Below are positions 23,447 through 33,656 of a stretch of 64,000 nt of DNA, piece after piece; the first letter of the stretch is position 1, and each line of letters starts with the position of its first letter. The stretch is from Saposhnikovia divaricata (lineage: Eukaryota > Streptophyta > Magnoliopsida > Apiales > Apiaceae), in NCBI GenBank assembly GCA_036435485.1, contig CM071595.1:102230580-102294579 (forward strand), in the 5' to 3' direction. The position numbers and the translations under genes are program-made. The notes under the pieces were generated by a model that searched no databases, had not been told where the DNA came from, and saw only the letters and a program-made list of their open reading frames with translations.

Positions 23447-24565
23447 GTGCAGGGAAACAGAAAGAATCTTTGGTATCTGGACAGTGGCTGCTCTAGGCAT
23501 ATGACTGGAGATTCTACCCTGCTCACTAAGTTTGAGGAGAAAGCTGGCCCTAGCATTACCTTTGGAGACAACAACAAAGGATATACTAGAGGATATTGCT
23601 TGATTTCACAAGGGAATGTTGTCATTGAAGAAGTAGCACTGGTTGATGGACTTAAGCATAACTTGCTAAGTGTCAGTCAATTGTGTGATAAAGGCCAGAA
23701 CGTCTGGTTCACATCTGAAGCTTGTGTCATTTTCAAGAAAAGTGACAACAAGGTAGTGTTGACAGGAGATAGAAGAGGAAATGTGTACATTGCTGACTTC
23801 AATTCAACAAATGCAAACATGACTACATGTCTTCTCAGCAAGGCAAGTGTAGATGAAGGTTGGCTTTGGCACAAAAGACTATCACACTTGAGTTTTAAAG
23901 CAATGAATGAGTTGGTAAAGAAGGATTTGGTTAGAGGTATTCCAAAATTGGATTACTCCAAGGATGGATTGTGTGATGCATGCCAGAAAGGGAAGCAGAA
24001 GAAGGCCTCTTTCAAATCAAAGTCAATGTCATCAGTTGATCAACCCTTGCAACTACTCCACATGGATCTCTTTGGACCAGTCAATGTGTTGTCAATCTCA
24101 AATAAGAAATACTGTCTTGTGATTATTGATGATTTCTCAAAATTCTCTTGGACATTCTTTCTGCACTCTAAGGATGAAGCAGGTGAAGTCATTTTAAATC
24201 ACATCAGGATAGTCAACAACAATCCTTTACTCAAAGTAAGGAGAATCAGAAGTGACAATGGAACTGAGTTCAAGAATTCTGTAATAAGAGAGTTTTGTGA
24301 AGAAGAAGGAATTATCCAAGAATTCTCTGCACCAAGAACTCCTCAACAGAATGATGTAGTGGAAAGAAAGAACAGAACTCTAATTGAAGCTGTAAGGACA
24401 ATACTTGAAGAATCTAAGCTACCAACATACTTCTGGGCAGAAGCTGTAAACACTGCATGCTACACTCAGAATATTTCTTTGGTCAATCAAGCAAAAGGCA
24501 TGACACCTTATCAACTTTTCAAAGGCAAGAAACCAACAATCAACTTTCTGCATGTCTTTGGATGA
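23447..24565 (+). pseudogene. SIRE pol part 1: protease and integrase
   Basis: The pol frame differs from gag and is preceded by an in-frame TGA at 23441. Protease: LWYLDSGCSRHMTGD with catalytic D-S-G. GAG-pre-integrase zinc region: LWHKRLSHLS and LCDACQKGKQ (HHCC). Integrase core: catalytic Asp in HMDLFGP, Asp in RSDNGTEF, Glu in VERKNRTL, all present. A TGA at 24563-24565 follows HVFG where Cys is normal, so translation would stop within the integrase C-terminal region. The sequence just before, TGTGTGCAGG, resembles a 3' splice site. Confidence 0.92.
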
Positions 24566-25354
24566 AAATGCTTTGTACTGAAAAATCATGGTGAGCATCT
24601 TGGAAAATTTGATTCAAAAGCAGATGAAGCTATCTTTGTTGGATACTCAGCTGGAAAATCCTACAGAGTCTACAACCTAAGACTAAACATTGTAATGGAG
24701 TCCATACATGTTGTCTTTGATGACAAGAAAATATCTGGTCTAGTAGATGAAGGTTTTCATGAGTCTCTCTCATTCGAGAATGAGAGAAGTGGTGAAGAAA
24801 GTGAAGATGATGATGAAGAATGGAGATCTAATGGTGTGAGAAACAGACAAGGATTATCAGTTGAAGTGCAGAATGAACCACCTGTTGAAGAGCAAATTAC
24901 ACCATCAGTTGGAAATCAAATTGAAGCATCTGTAGAAAATCAAAGAGAAGCATCTATTGATGAATCTGCAAGAAATCCATCAATCTCGAGGGCCATACAC
25001 TCAGGGGGAGTTTCTCACAGTCAAAACTCAACAATAAGTCACAATGATCAACACAGAGAAAATGAAGCCCCTTCATCAAGGTCAAACTTACCACCACAGA
25101 GAAAATGGACCAGGGATCATCCATTTGAGCTTATCTTTGGAGATCCTAATGCAAAGGTCCAAACCAGAAGAGCAAGTCAAGAAGAATGCTTATACAGTAG
25201 TTTTCTATCCAAAGAAGAACCTAATAGAGTTGAACAAGCTCTTCTGGATCCAGACTGGGTTTTAGCAATGCAAGAAGAGTTAAACCAGTTTGAGAGAAAT
25301 GAAGTATGGAAACTTGTACCCAAACCTAAAGACAAATCAGTGATTGGCACTTAG
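24566..25354 (+). pseudogene. SIRE pol part 2: integrase tail and linker to RT
   Basis: The same frame resumes after the TGA with KCFVLKNHGEHLGKFD and FVGYSAGKSYRVYN, the conserved post-core motif of Copia integrase. Then comes an acidic, variable Glu/Ser-rich linker with three related repeats (SVENQREASI type at about 24870-24970), and the RT start LLDPDWVLAMQEELNQFERN, VWKLVPKPKD. A TAG at 25352-25354 stands where Lys of a GTKWVF motif belongs. The long acidic linker is typical of SIRE. Confidence 0.88.
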
Positions 25355-26743
25355 TGGGTATTCAAGAACAAGATGGATGAGAATGGCATAGTCACAAGGA
25401 ATAAAGCTAGATTACTTGCTAAAGGCTACTGTCAAGAGGAAGGAATTGATTTTGAAGAAACCTTTGCACCAGTAGCAAGGTTAGAAGCAATAAGGATCTT
25501 CCTGGCCTATGCAGCGCATGCCAATTTCAAAGTCTATCAAATGGATGTCAAGAGTGCATTTTTGAATGGTATTCTGGAGGAGGAGGTGTATGTTAGTCAA
25601 CCGCCTGGTTTTGAAGATCCAGACTTTCCAGAATATGTGTTCTTTCTACTCAAAGCACTCTATGGCCTGAAGCAAGCACCTAGAGCCTGGTATGACACAC
25701 TCTCACAGTTTCTTATAGAGAATCACTTCATTCGAGGTACTATTGATAAAACTCTCTTTTATAGAAATGTCAATGGCTCTATGATACTTGTCCAAATTTA
25801 TGTAGATGATATAATATTTGGGTCTACAGATGAGAAACTTTGCAAGAGGTTTGCCAAACTCATGCAAAGTAAATATGAAATGAGTATGATTGGTGAATTA
25901 ACTTATTTTCTTGGTTTACAAGTTAAACAAGTGAATGAGGGAATTTTTATACATCAAACAAAATACATTTATGATCTTTTAAAAAGGTTTGATTTAGCAG
26001 ATTGTTCTTCTGCAAAAACACCCATGGCCATTGCCACTAAGCTTGAACTGAATACTAAGGAAAAGAAGGTGGACATGACAAGCTATAGGGGCATGGTTGG
26101 ATCTCTTTTATACTTAACAGCTAGTAGACCTGATATTATGTTTGCTACATGTTTATGTGCTAGATTTCAAGCTGATCCGAGGGAATCTCACATAGTAGCT
26201 ATTAAAATGATTTTCAGATATCTCAAGGGAACACCAAAACTCGGCATTTGGTACCCTAGAGATTCTGGTTTTGATCTAATTGGTTACTCAGATGCAGATT
26301 ATACATGTTGCAAAATGGATAGAAAAAGTACCACAGGAACCTGTCAATTCTTGGGAAACAAGCTGGTCTCATGGTTCAGTAAAAAGCAGAACTCAGTATC
26401 TACCTCAACTGCAGAGGCTGAATACATAGCAGCTGGGAGTTGTTGTGCACAGATTCTATGGATGAGAAATCAACTACTTGACTATGGAGTTAAAGTTAAA
26501 AGGATCCCAATTTTCTGTGACAACACTAGTGCAATTGCAATATCACAGAATCCAGTGCAGCATTCTAGAACCAAGCACATAGACATCAGATACCATTTCA
26601 TCAGGGAGCATGTGATGGAAGGCACTGTGGAACTGCACTTTGTTCCTAGTGAAAAACAGTTGGCAGATATTTTTACTAAAGCTTTGGATAAAGTAACCTT
26701 TTCAAGGTTGGTAAGTGAGCTTGGTATGTTAAATTTCACATGA
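25355..26743 (+). pseudogene. SIRE pol part 3: RT and RNase H
   Basis: Open to its natural stop. RT: ARLLAKGYCQEEGIDFEETF, MDVKSAFLNGILEEEVYV, YGLKQAPRAWYD, catalytic YVDD in QIYVDDIIFGS, YFLGLQVKQ. RNase H: YSDADYTCCKMDRKSTTGT, FSKKQNSVSTSTAEAEYI, ILWMRNQLLDYG, FCDNTSAIAISQNPV and KHIDIRYHFIREHV, giving the D-E-D(-D) set. The end is FTKALDKVTFSRLV. The domains look functional. It is called a pseudogene only because the upstream TAG and TGA disconnect it from integrase and protease. Confidence 0.92.
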
Positions 26744-27392
26744 TTTTTTAAAATGTCTTTTCAATTAATTGCAGCCAGTGAATTTCATTCTCTGGATTTT
26801 GTTTGTTTTATTTGATTATCTGCATGATTATTTTAGAGATATCACTGTAGCATAATTAAATAAATATTTTATTGACATATATCAATTAATGATATTTTGT
26901 TAATTTTATATCTATTTAATTGTGAGTTTATCTGATTATTGTGGATTAATTCTTGATTTACAGCGTGATTATTTTTAAATCCATAATAATTAGAAGTAAT
27001 AAATATGTGTATATGGGTATAGACTGATAGGTTTCGGTGATAAGATGTTTTTTCGGCCGACAGGTTTCGGTGATAAGATGTTTTTTCGGCGAATTAGGTT
27101 GTTAGGTGAGAAATTATTGAGCGGTGTTGTTTTTCAAACATAACCTATCACTATTACACCTAACCTACTAAACCTTGAAACCTTATAAATGATGAGTTTT
27201 TGTTTGTGTTTAACATCATCATTTTTCAGATATACAGAGCATATACACACGATTGCTGAATATTTCGAGCTTTGATCGGAAAGATCTCTCAATCTAGCTG
27301 GTGGTTTTTAGATTGGATTTTATATTCTAGCTTTATACATCATCCTTTATAAAAACTAACCCTTGTTTTTGAATTTCCTCGAAGTTTTGAAA
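26744..27392 (+). other. SIRE spacer between pol and env-like ORF
   Basis: AT-rich, no ORF. It contains a direct duplication of a 29-bp sequence (27029-27057 and 27062-27090, beginning AGGTTTCGGTGATAAG). In SIRE elements the third ORF may be made from a spliced or separate message. I cannot assign splice sites here. Confidence 0.7.
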
Positions 27393-29495
27393 ATGGCATT
27401 GCAGGGAAGCTTTTTAATTGCTAAAGTTAATCCTATTTCCATTCAGCAAATCGAAACCATTCAGGATGAGCAATTTCGGGCTTGGACACAATTTTTGAAT
27501 GAACATTCATTAATTCGATATGCTTTAGTTACACCAGTGCAGCTTAACCATGATGCATTCCGTGAACTATATTGCAGTGCGGTTAACACTTCTGGACAGG
27601 ACGGGTGTGCATTCACATATCGACTATTTGGTAGGTCGATTAGGGTCACTGAACGAGATATTAATCGAATTCTTCATTTTCCTATGGAAAATCTCGTTTC
27701 TGATCCTACACCTGAACAGATTGAAATGTTCTTTCGTTTTATAAGGTACCAAGATGGCAATTTCAATACTGGTAATCTTTATAGAACGTTTCTAAACCAG
27801 TATTGGAGTTTCTTCTTTCACACTCTTAACCATGTTTTTTCCTCAGATAGAACAAATCAAGATCGAATACCTGAATATATCCAAAAAATAGGGTATGCGA
27901 TCGCCAATAATTTGAGGATTAATTTTGGAAAAATAGTGCTTGGTCAAATCATTTTAAAGATGAAACACTTAGGAACAAGAGATGTTGACTCAAAATGTCA
28001 ATGTCTATATCCAAGGTTTCTACAGCTAATATTAAATGATTTTTTGAATGATGAAAACAGGGTACGCTTGGAAAATGGTCAAAAGGTGGAATGTTCTTCC
28101 ATAAAGACGAATGTAATTAATTACATGAGCAAAAAGAAATATACGGATGTGCCTACAGTCCTAACTGAATATCTAAAGACTGTCCCACTTCCGTTGTTAC
28201 CAAGACCAGTGAGAGCAGGTATACGACAAGGTAATATTTCAATCCCTGTTATTCCAACCCTTGTATTCCCTGTTGTGTCACAGGAAATACAGTTTTTACA
28301 GCCCCCAGTGGCCATCTTACCCGACCAAGAGCAGGAAATCCCACCGACTCTAACACAGGTCGAAGAGCCCATTTTACAAATGCAAACAAAAACACAACAA
28401 ACTCCTACACCTCAATTGTCACTTAAACGACCAACCATCAACACTTTTGAGGGAGATAGTGCCTCAGCAGCACCACATAAGGAGTTAGTTACATCAGAAG
28501 CTCTACCTCATTCTAAACGAAGTAAACCAAATGAACCTGAGGTAACTGTAACTGTTACCGAAACAGTTCTTCCTTGTCAAATGAGTGAAAATGTAAATGA
28601 GGATGAATTGACGGGAGCAACTATCTTGAGTTCCATTTCATGGAACATAAGAGTGGTTGATGATCTTTCTAAAGATCAAATGCCTTCACAGGCATCTGAG
28701 GTGGAATTACCTACCTCAATAACTGCTGGTGAATCTTCCATTTTATGGAAAGATCCATCGGTAGGTGGTTCTTTTATGAACCAAGTGTCTTCACAGACAT
28801 ACGAGGGAAACTTGGGTTTTGTGCCATTTAATCGATTCAAGTTTAACCTCCCAGAGGAAAAATCTCTGGATCTCTTTCGAGATTTACCACTATTTACCAG
28901 TGGTCGGCAACTCGCTTCACGCGAGGATGGAAGCTCAAGAACTTTCATTGCACCATCCGTGACCTCTGAAAAAGGGGCTAGGATGATTTCATTTGCAGGT
29001 ACACATATCGGTGGAAGCTCTGGAGGAGAGTTGAGGGAAACACGAACAGAACATGTAAGTGTCACCCAAGCCACTAAACCGAGTGAATATAGAGTGTTGA
29101 GTGAAACACCTGCAGAACATACGAGTGAGCAACCTACTCAACCACATGCACCTATAACCAGAAAGGAATACAGCAGACTCCTTACAAGGGTCCAAAAATT
29201 GGAGAAAGAGTTGCCAAATATCTGTAAGTCCATTGCAGAAATCAAAAATTTGCAACTTATTCAACATGATGCATTCCATGTTCAATTAAGTTCCATGGCA
29301 GCCCAGTTTAGTCATCCAATTAATTCCTTGGTGAAGACAGCTTCGTCTAAATTACCAACTCCACATCCTACTATCTTGGAGGATAACCCAACTGAGGGGG
29401 AGAAGGTGGATGACCAAGAAGCTACTAGGCGTAATAAAGGCAAGGAAAAGGTTGTTGACACGGAATTAACTTTATCTTGGGAAAGGAAAAGCTAA
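27393..29495 (+). CDS. SIRE envelope-like third ORF
   Basis: An open frame of about 700 codons in the sense strand between pol and the polypurine tract, the position of the env-like gene of SIRE1/Maximus elements. Start at MALQGSFLIAKVNP (the listed upstream part lacks an ATG). The N-terminal 230 residues look globular (FRELYCSAVNTSGQDG, FTYRLFGRSIRVTERDIN, ILHFPMENLV). The middle is Pro/Gln/Glu-rich and low-complexity. The C-terminal third has a coiled-coil-like stretch (EYSRLLTRVQKLEKELPNIC) and ends in a charged tail. I see no N-terminal signal peptide and no convincing membrane span, unlike true envelopes. Function in the family is unknown. It is the only long ORF of this element without an interruption. 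Confidence 0.8.
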   Translation: MALQGSFLIAKVNPISIQQIETIQDEQFRAWTQFLNEHSLIRYALVTPVQLNHDAFRELYCSAVNTSGQDGCAFTYRLFGRSIRVTERDINRILHFPMENLVSDPTPEQIEMFFRFIRYQDGNFNTGNLYRTFLNQYWSFFFHTLNHVFSSDRTNQDRIPEYIQKIGYAIANNLRINFGKIVLGQIILKMKHLGTRDVDSKCQCLYPRFLQLILNDFLNDENRVRLENGQKVECSSIKTNVINYMSKKKYTDVPTVLTEYLKTVPLPLLPRPVRAGIRQGNISIPVIPTLVFPVVSQEIQFLQPPVAILPDQEQEIPPTLTQVEEPILQMQTKTQQTPTPQLSLKRPTINTFEGDSASAAPHKELVTSEALPHSKRSKPNEPEVTVTVTETVLPCQMSENVNEDELTGATILSSISWNIRVVDDLSKDQMPSQASEVELPTSITAGESSILWKDPSVGGSFMNQVSSQTYEGNLGFVPFNRFKFNLPEEKSLDLFRDLPLFTSGRQLASREDGSSRTFIAPSVTSEKGARMISFAGTHIGGSSGGELRETRTEHVSVTQATKPSEYRVLSETPAEHTSEQPTQPHAPITRKEYSRLLTRVQKLEKELPNICKSIAEIKNLQLIQHDAFHVQLSSMAAQFSHPINSLVKTASSKLPTPHPTILEDNPTEGEKVDDQEATRRNKGKEKVVDTELTLSWERKS

Positions 29496-29705
29496 ATGGA
29501 AGTATTCGTGCTATGTGAAAAGAAAGCAAGGCAAAAACTTGAAGATATGTTCAGTCTAGAGGAACAATTGTCTTGCACTTGGAAATCTGGAAAATGTATA
29601 TATGATCCAGAATGTACTTTTATATTATTTATCTTTGTATTTTATTTTTTGTTGTACCAGTTGAGTTATCCTCTAGGAATTTATTTGTCAAACCCTGACA
29701 ATCAA

Positions 29706-29717
29706 ATAGGGGGAGAT
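29706..29717 (+). promoter_or_regulatory. SIRE polypurine tract
   Basis: AATAGGGGGAGAT abuts the 3' LTR start at 29718. A 77-codon ORF (29496-29729) just upstream contains a hydrophobic run (FILFIFVFYFLLY) and reads into the LTR. I treat it as untranslated region, although it follows the env-like stop with no gap. Confidence 0.85.
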
Positions 29718-30794
29718 TGTAAAGCATAAAAATGTAATATGTAATAGAGGACATATATAACTCAACTAGGATAAAAGATAAATAATAAACTCTATACAGG
29801 GATCGTGAAATTTGAAGAACAGGCACCAACAAGGATCAAGTCGCTGAAAGAAGTTCATTAAAATGATCAAGCCTCAGTGACAAAATAAGATGTACAGATG
29901 ATTCAGTTGAAGGGCCAAAAGATTCCAGTGATAAAGTTTTTATGGTTGCACAATTCTTGGCAGTATTCTTAAAGACATGATACGAAGACCACGAGTGAAT
30001 GTTAGTCGTCTGTGAACCAGACCAGTTGCACTAGGCGTTAACATTTTCACAAAGGAATCGAAGTATCTAACTAAGAAAAACTGTTAAAGAGGTATGATTA
30101 AGAGCAGTGTTGATATCCTCCATTTCAGAAGCTGAATATTTAAGGATGTCAAAAATAAGAGGAAAATGAATAGTAACCGGAATCACTATTCACACCGGAA
30201 TTACTATTCACCGGAATCACTATTCACACCGGGTGAATAGTAACCGAAGTTACTATTCATGTGAATAGTAACTGAAGTTACTATTCATGTGAATAGTACC
30301 CAAAAGTACTATTCATAAAGTAAGAAACATGTGGGGCCCTCATGAATTAAAAATCAAACTTTGAAATTGAAAAGTTCGGTGAAGTTTGAAAGGTTGGCAG
30401 GTGAAAGAAATTAGGTCGATAATATACGTAATCAATTACGTATATTAGCTGCATAGTAACTTTCTAAAATCTATAAATAGGCCTGTTGTATTTCATTTCA
30501 AAATACACCTAAACACACAACTCTCTCTTCTCTCTCATATATTTTCTATGTAAGCTGCTAGATAGTCCGTCTAGTAGGAAAGTCGGCTTAGCCCACTTTC
30601 AGGCAGTGTCGGGTAGAAGGTCCTCGTGCCTAAACTATCCTTAGGAGTGTTCTAATTTTGAAGCTAATCCATTGGATTAGAAGTTGTAACAACCCTTCGA
30701 GTTTATTATCAATAAAGATATGTTCTCGGAATTATTTTTAATTTTTATAGTATCGTATTCAACCCCCCCTTCTACGATACTTTGGGACCTAACA
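29718..30794 (+). repeat. SIRE 3' LTR
   Basis: Near-identical to 19930-21005, with scattered substitutions such as ATGCACC/AGGCACC at about 29822 and one extra C near the end. TATA box at about 30471. The inverted ACGT repeat TACGTAATCAATTACGTA lies at 30425-30442. Confidence 0.95.
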
Positions 30795-31280
30795 AAGAGC
30801 GTGAAGTTTGGCTAGATACTTGTTTTGATAGAGATTGGGTCAGTTCAATATTGGTTGAAAAAGAGAAAATGTTCGTATGCACTTTATCCATCAAAGGCCT
30901 TAAATTCACTACACACCTTGGGATTTTTTGTAAACTTTTTGAGTTGACTCACGTGGATTGTGGGAACCTACAACTTGGCTATTATTAGAATAATCTTTAA
31001 AGTACGTATTTTCCTACAAAATTTGTGTTGTTGACACCAATAAAAGCTAGATTGAAAGAGGAAAGTTGGATACTTGCTGATTTATCTCAAAGATTTTATG
31101 GGTATATCTTCTGTAAACCCTTAGGAGACAACACCCTCCTGTAGAGATCGTCTATGGGTTTAACGGGTTGGTAAACCTAAAATTACCCGTGATTCCTACG
31201 AGAGTGAGTATAGGTTTTTCATTCTACATTTTTCTTTTTGTTTTACTCGAGGATGAGCAAAAGATAGGTATGGGGGCATT
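30795..31280 (+). other. Athila-2 3' untranslated region, second part, with polypurine tract
   Basis: Resumes Athila-2 sequence after SIRE. The small ORF at 30782-30988 starts in the SIRE LTR and is accidental. TAGGTATGGGGGCATT at 31265-31280 is the polypurine tract abutting LTR sequence at 31281. GAGGATGAGCAAAAG just upstream is the usual Athila tail pattern. Confidence 0.8.
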
Positions 31281-31363
31281 TGATAAGTGCATATTTTTGC
31301 ATATTTTTATTACCTATTTATTGCTTGAACTCGTATTTTAATAATATATTTTGTTGCATTTAT
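31281..31363 (+). repeat. Athila-2 3' LTR stub ending at a recombination junction
   Basis: About 81 bp identical in layout to the start of the Athila-2 LTR (TGATAAGTGCATATTT to TTGTTGCATT), then a sudden switch to internal Athila-1 LTR sequence (TACTCTTGGATTTCGG) at about 31361-31364. No LTR end or target duplication lies at the switch. Confidence 0.88.
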
Positions 31364-32244
31364 TACTCTTGGATTTCGGATTTGTTTTCTTAACCCTATT
31401 ACTCTAGCACTATTATTTTCTTTCAAACCTTGTTCATTATCATGTTATCACTAGATCCCATGATGATGAGCCGTTCGATTATGAACTAATGGTTGTCATG
31501 GGATTCTAACGGATTTATCTATGTAGTTTAGTAGTTTGTTTACTTTAAAGATTTGTGTGTGATGAATTCTAGATATCCTCGTATGGTTGTACTTAATGTT
31601 TTTAGATGCGTAGCTAACATCTAAATTGTTAATCTTTATTGAAGCGATAGTGGATCTAGAAATTTAGAACTCGCCATGCTAGCATAGGTTTATGAATGTT
31701 TTAACATCATGATTCGTAGTGTAATTTTAACCATCTTACGCTGCCCTATGTGATCTTAATGGATAACTTGTGCTTAAACCGTTATGTTTTCAAATCTTAT
31801 AGACATATAGGGTCTAAACATAATTGGTGTCTACCCAACTTCTATCTCTTTTGTGGATGTTTGAGTAGTTTGGTATTAGTATACTGACAGGTAGCCTATA
31901 CTTGATTCGTGTTGTCCGATCAGTTATCAAACCCATCACATGCATTGATTAAAGGCATCAACTCTAAGCGAAGTATTTAATGAATTTAGGATCCCATGTT
32001 TATTCTCTCATAAGTAAATCAGTTTTAAGCCACGTTAGTTAATTAGATCTTAATACTGTTAAAGAGCATCTTAGTTAATTTAGATAATTAAAACTAAAAT
32101 TTGATACTTATCTTAGCAGTGAATAGAGATCATACATTGTTGCATAGGTGCATATTCTAAAATTTACCAGTCTCTGTGGGAACGAACTCAACATAATCTT
32201 ATATTACTTGTGACCACGTACGCTCGCTTGAATTAGTGTGAACA
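31364..32244 (+). repeat. Athila-1 LTR, third copy, 5'-truncated
   Basis: It corresponds to the 3' LTR from about 49370 onward, so roughly the first 530 bp are missing. It keeps the segment that is deleted in the 5' LTR at 12827, so it is not a simple copy of that LTR after its deletion. It ends GTGTGAACA at 32244 and is followed by its own primer site and leader. Confidence 0.9.
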
Positions 32245-32250
32245 AGTTTT

Positions 32251-32269
32251 TGGCGCCGCTGCCGGGGAC
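32251..32269 (+). promoter_or_regulatory. Athila-1 primer-binding site, second copy
   Basis: Same 19 bases as at 13508-13526. The following leader (32270-32377) also repeats 13527-13634, ending GTACTTG before the AGTGT duplication. Confidence 0.88.
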
Positions 32270-32382
32270 TCGGTGTTTATTATAGTTTATGTGCTTGTCA
32301 TCAATGGTCATTAAAGTTCACTGACTCAGATATTTTTTCTTACTTAGTTTGCATTGTTTGAGTGTTTCAGGTACTTGAGTGT

Positions 32383-33649
32383 TGATAAGTGCATATTTTT
32401 GCATATTTTTATTACCTATTTATTGCTTGAACTCGTATTTTAATAATTTATTTTGTTGCATTTCAGGAAATTTGTGAATAAATAAAGAAATGGCAAAATA
32501 AAGAAATAAAGAGCAAGGAAGGGAAAAAGAGGAAGAAAAAGGACTTAAATGAAAAATGGAAAAAGAATTAGGAGCTTAGTGAAAAAGGAATCTTTGAAGA
32601 CATGTGGAAGGTGGAGATCATCCCAACACACTAAATAAGTGTATGACCAAGATCCACCCATCAAAGCTTAAGGGGGAAGTAAACATATAGATGGCTAGGA
32701 TTTGTCCACCACATTTAGAAGGTGTAGGGCCAAGATTAACCCAACACACCCCTAAACCCTAATTCTTATCCTATAAAGACCCCCTCACCCCCCCTTGTAT
32801 TTATCAACTTAGATTTTAGGGTACCTTTAATTTCTTGATTTTTTTAGTTTCAAATCTTGTAAACACATTTTATTTTAATGAAAAAATTCCGTTTACTTTA
32901 ATTTCCCATCTTGTTTCTTTCGTTTTTGTTTCATAACTTTCGTTATTTTCGTAAATCCGATTAGTGGACAAAGTAGCGAAATGCTAACCACTTGGGGTTG
33001 AAAGTAACGATCTTTATTTTCTTGTTCTTAGTTAAAATCTTTAATTTGAGCCCCTTTAAATCTCAATTTTATTGTGGGTTTGTTTCTTGTTTTAAATTCC
33101 ATAGAATAAATTTTAATTTCGTAATTAATTTCTTTGTTTCCGTAGTTAGTTTTCTTATAAAAAAACACAAAAAAAATATTAGTTTTATAAAATTTTCATT
33201 ACGTATTTTCGATATTTTTTTATCGCACTTTATTTGTTTAATTCGAAGCAATTACTAGCCTTCCCTGTTTTGTTTTGAACCCAGCACGCACCAATCAACT
33301 TCTTTTTGTTTTTCTTTTCTTCGAATAAAACACCCACCCCTGTTTCGCATTTACTTCCGTTTTGTTTTTAAGTTTTGTCAAGTTCCCGCTGTCTACTAAA
33401 CCACGCTAAACCACGTACATGATTGTGCAGCTAGTTTTGTTTACTTTTTTTTTTTTATGGTTTTTTTTATGTAAAGTATTTACGTTTATTGTTAGTGAAA
33501 TCACAATCCATTTTCAAAATTAATTTTCTAGTTCGATTAAATTAAAAGTTAAGGTTCGCGAAAATATTAGTCTCTATGGATCGATATCTCAAATATTAAA
33601 AAGATGAAATTGTGCACTTGCAATTTAAATCTTTATTTTTAGCAAATCA
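32383..33649 (+). repeat. Athila-2 LTR standing alone between AGTGT duplications
   Basis: A complete 1267-bp Athila-2 LTR, TGATAAG to AGCAAATCA, bounded by AGTGT at 32378-32382 and 33650-33654. On its own it has the structure of a solo LTR left by LTR-LTR recombination. The insertion site is the same as that of the element at 13640. Confidence 0.93.
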
Positions 33650-33656
33650 AGTGTGT

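Larger units (their letters stand above)
19930..30794 (+). mobile_element. SIRE/Maximus-type Copia element with envelope-like ORF
   Basis: LTRs of 1076 and 1077 bp (19930-21005 and 29718-30794) enclose a Met-type primer site, gag, PR-IN-RT-RH and a third sense ORF before the polypurine tract. Two CCHC knuckles in gag and an extra 3' ORF mark the SIRE/Maximus lineage. By eye the LTRs differ at fewer than 2 percent of positions, so this is the youngest large insertion here. The flanks do not match (ACTAT before, AAGAG after), so no target duplication is visible. Three isolated stop codons and a gag/pol phase change are the main defects. Confidence 0.93.
13640..33649 (+). mobile_element. Athila-2: second Athila-type gag-pro element, inserted in the Athila-1 leader
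   Basis: The 5' LTR starts at 13640 after AGTGT (13635-13639). A full-length LTR of the same family ends at 33649, followed by AGTGT (33650-33654) and the Athila-1 gag. The coding part is gag (15983-17656), protease (to 18685) and a short remnant, with no RT, RNase H or IN. The polypurine tract at 31266-31280 is followed by only about 81 bp of LTR before an abrupt switch into Athila-1 LTR sequence. So the copy was rearranged after insertion. SIRE (19930-30794) is nested in its 3' region. Confidence 0.85.
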
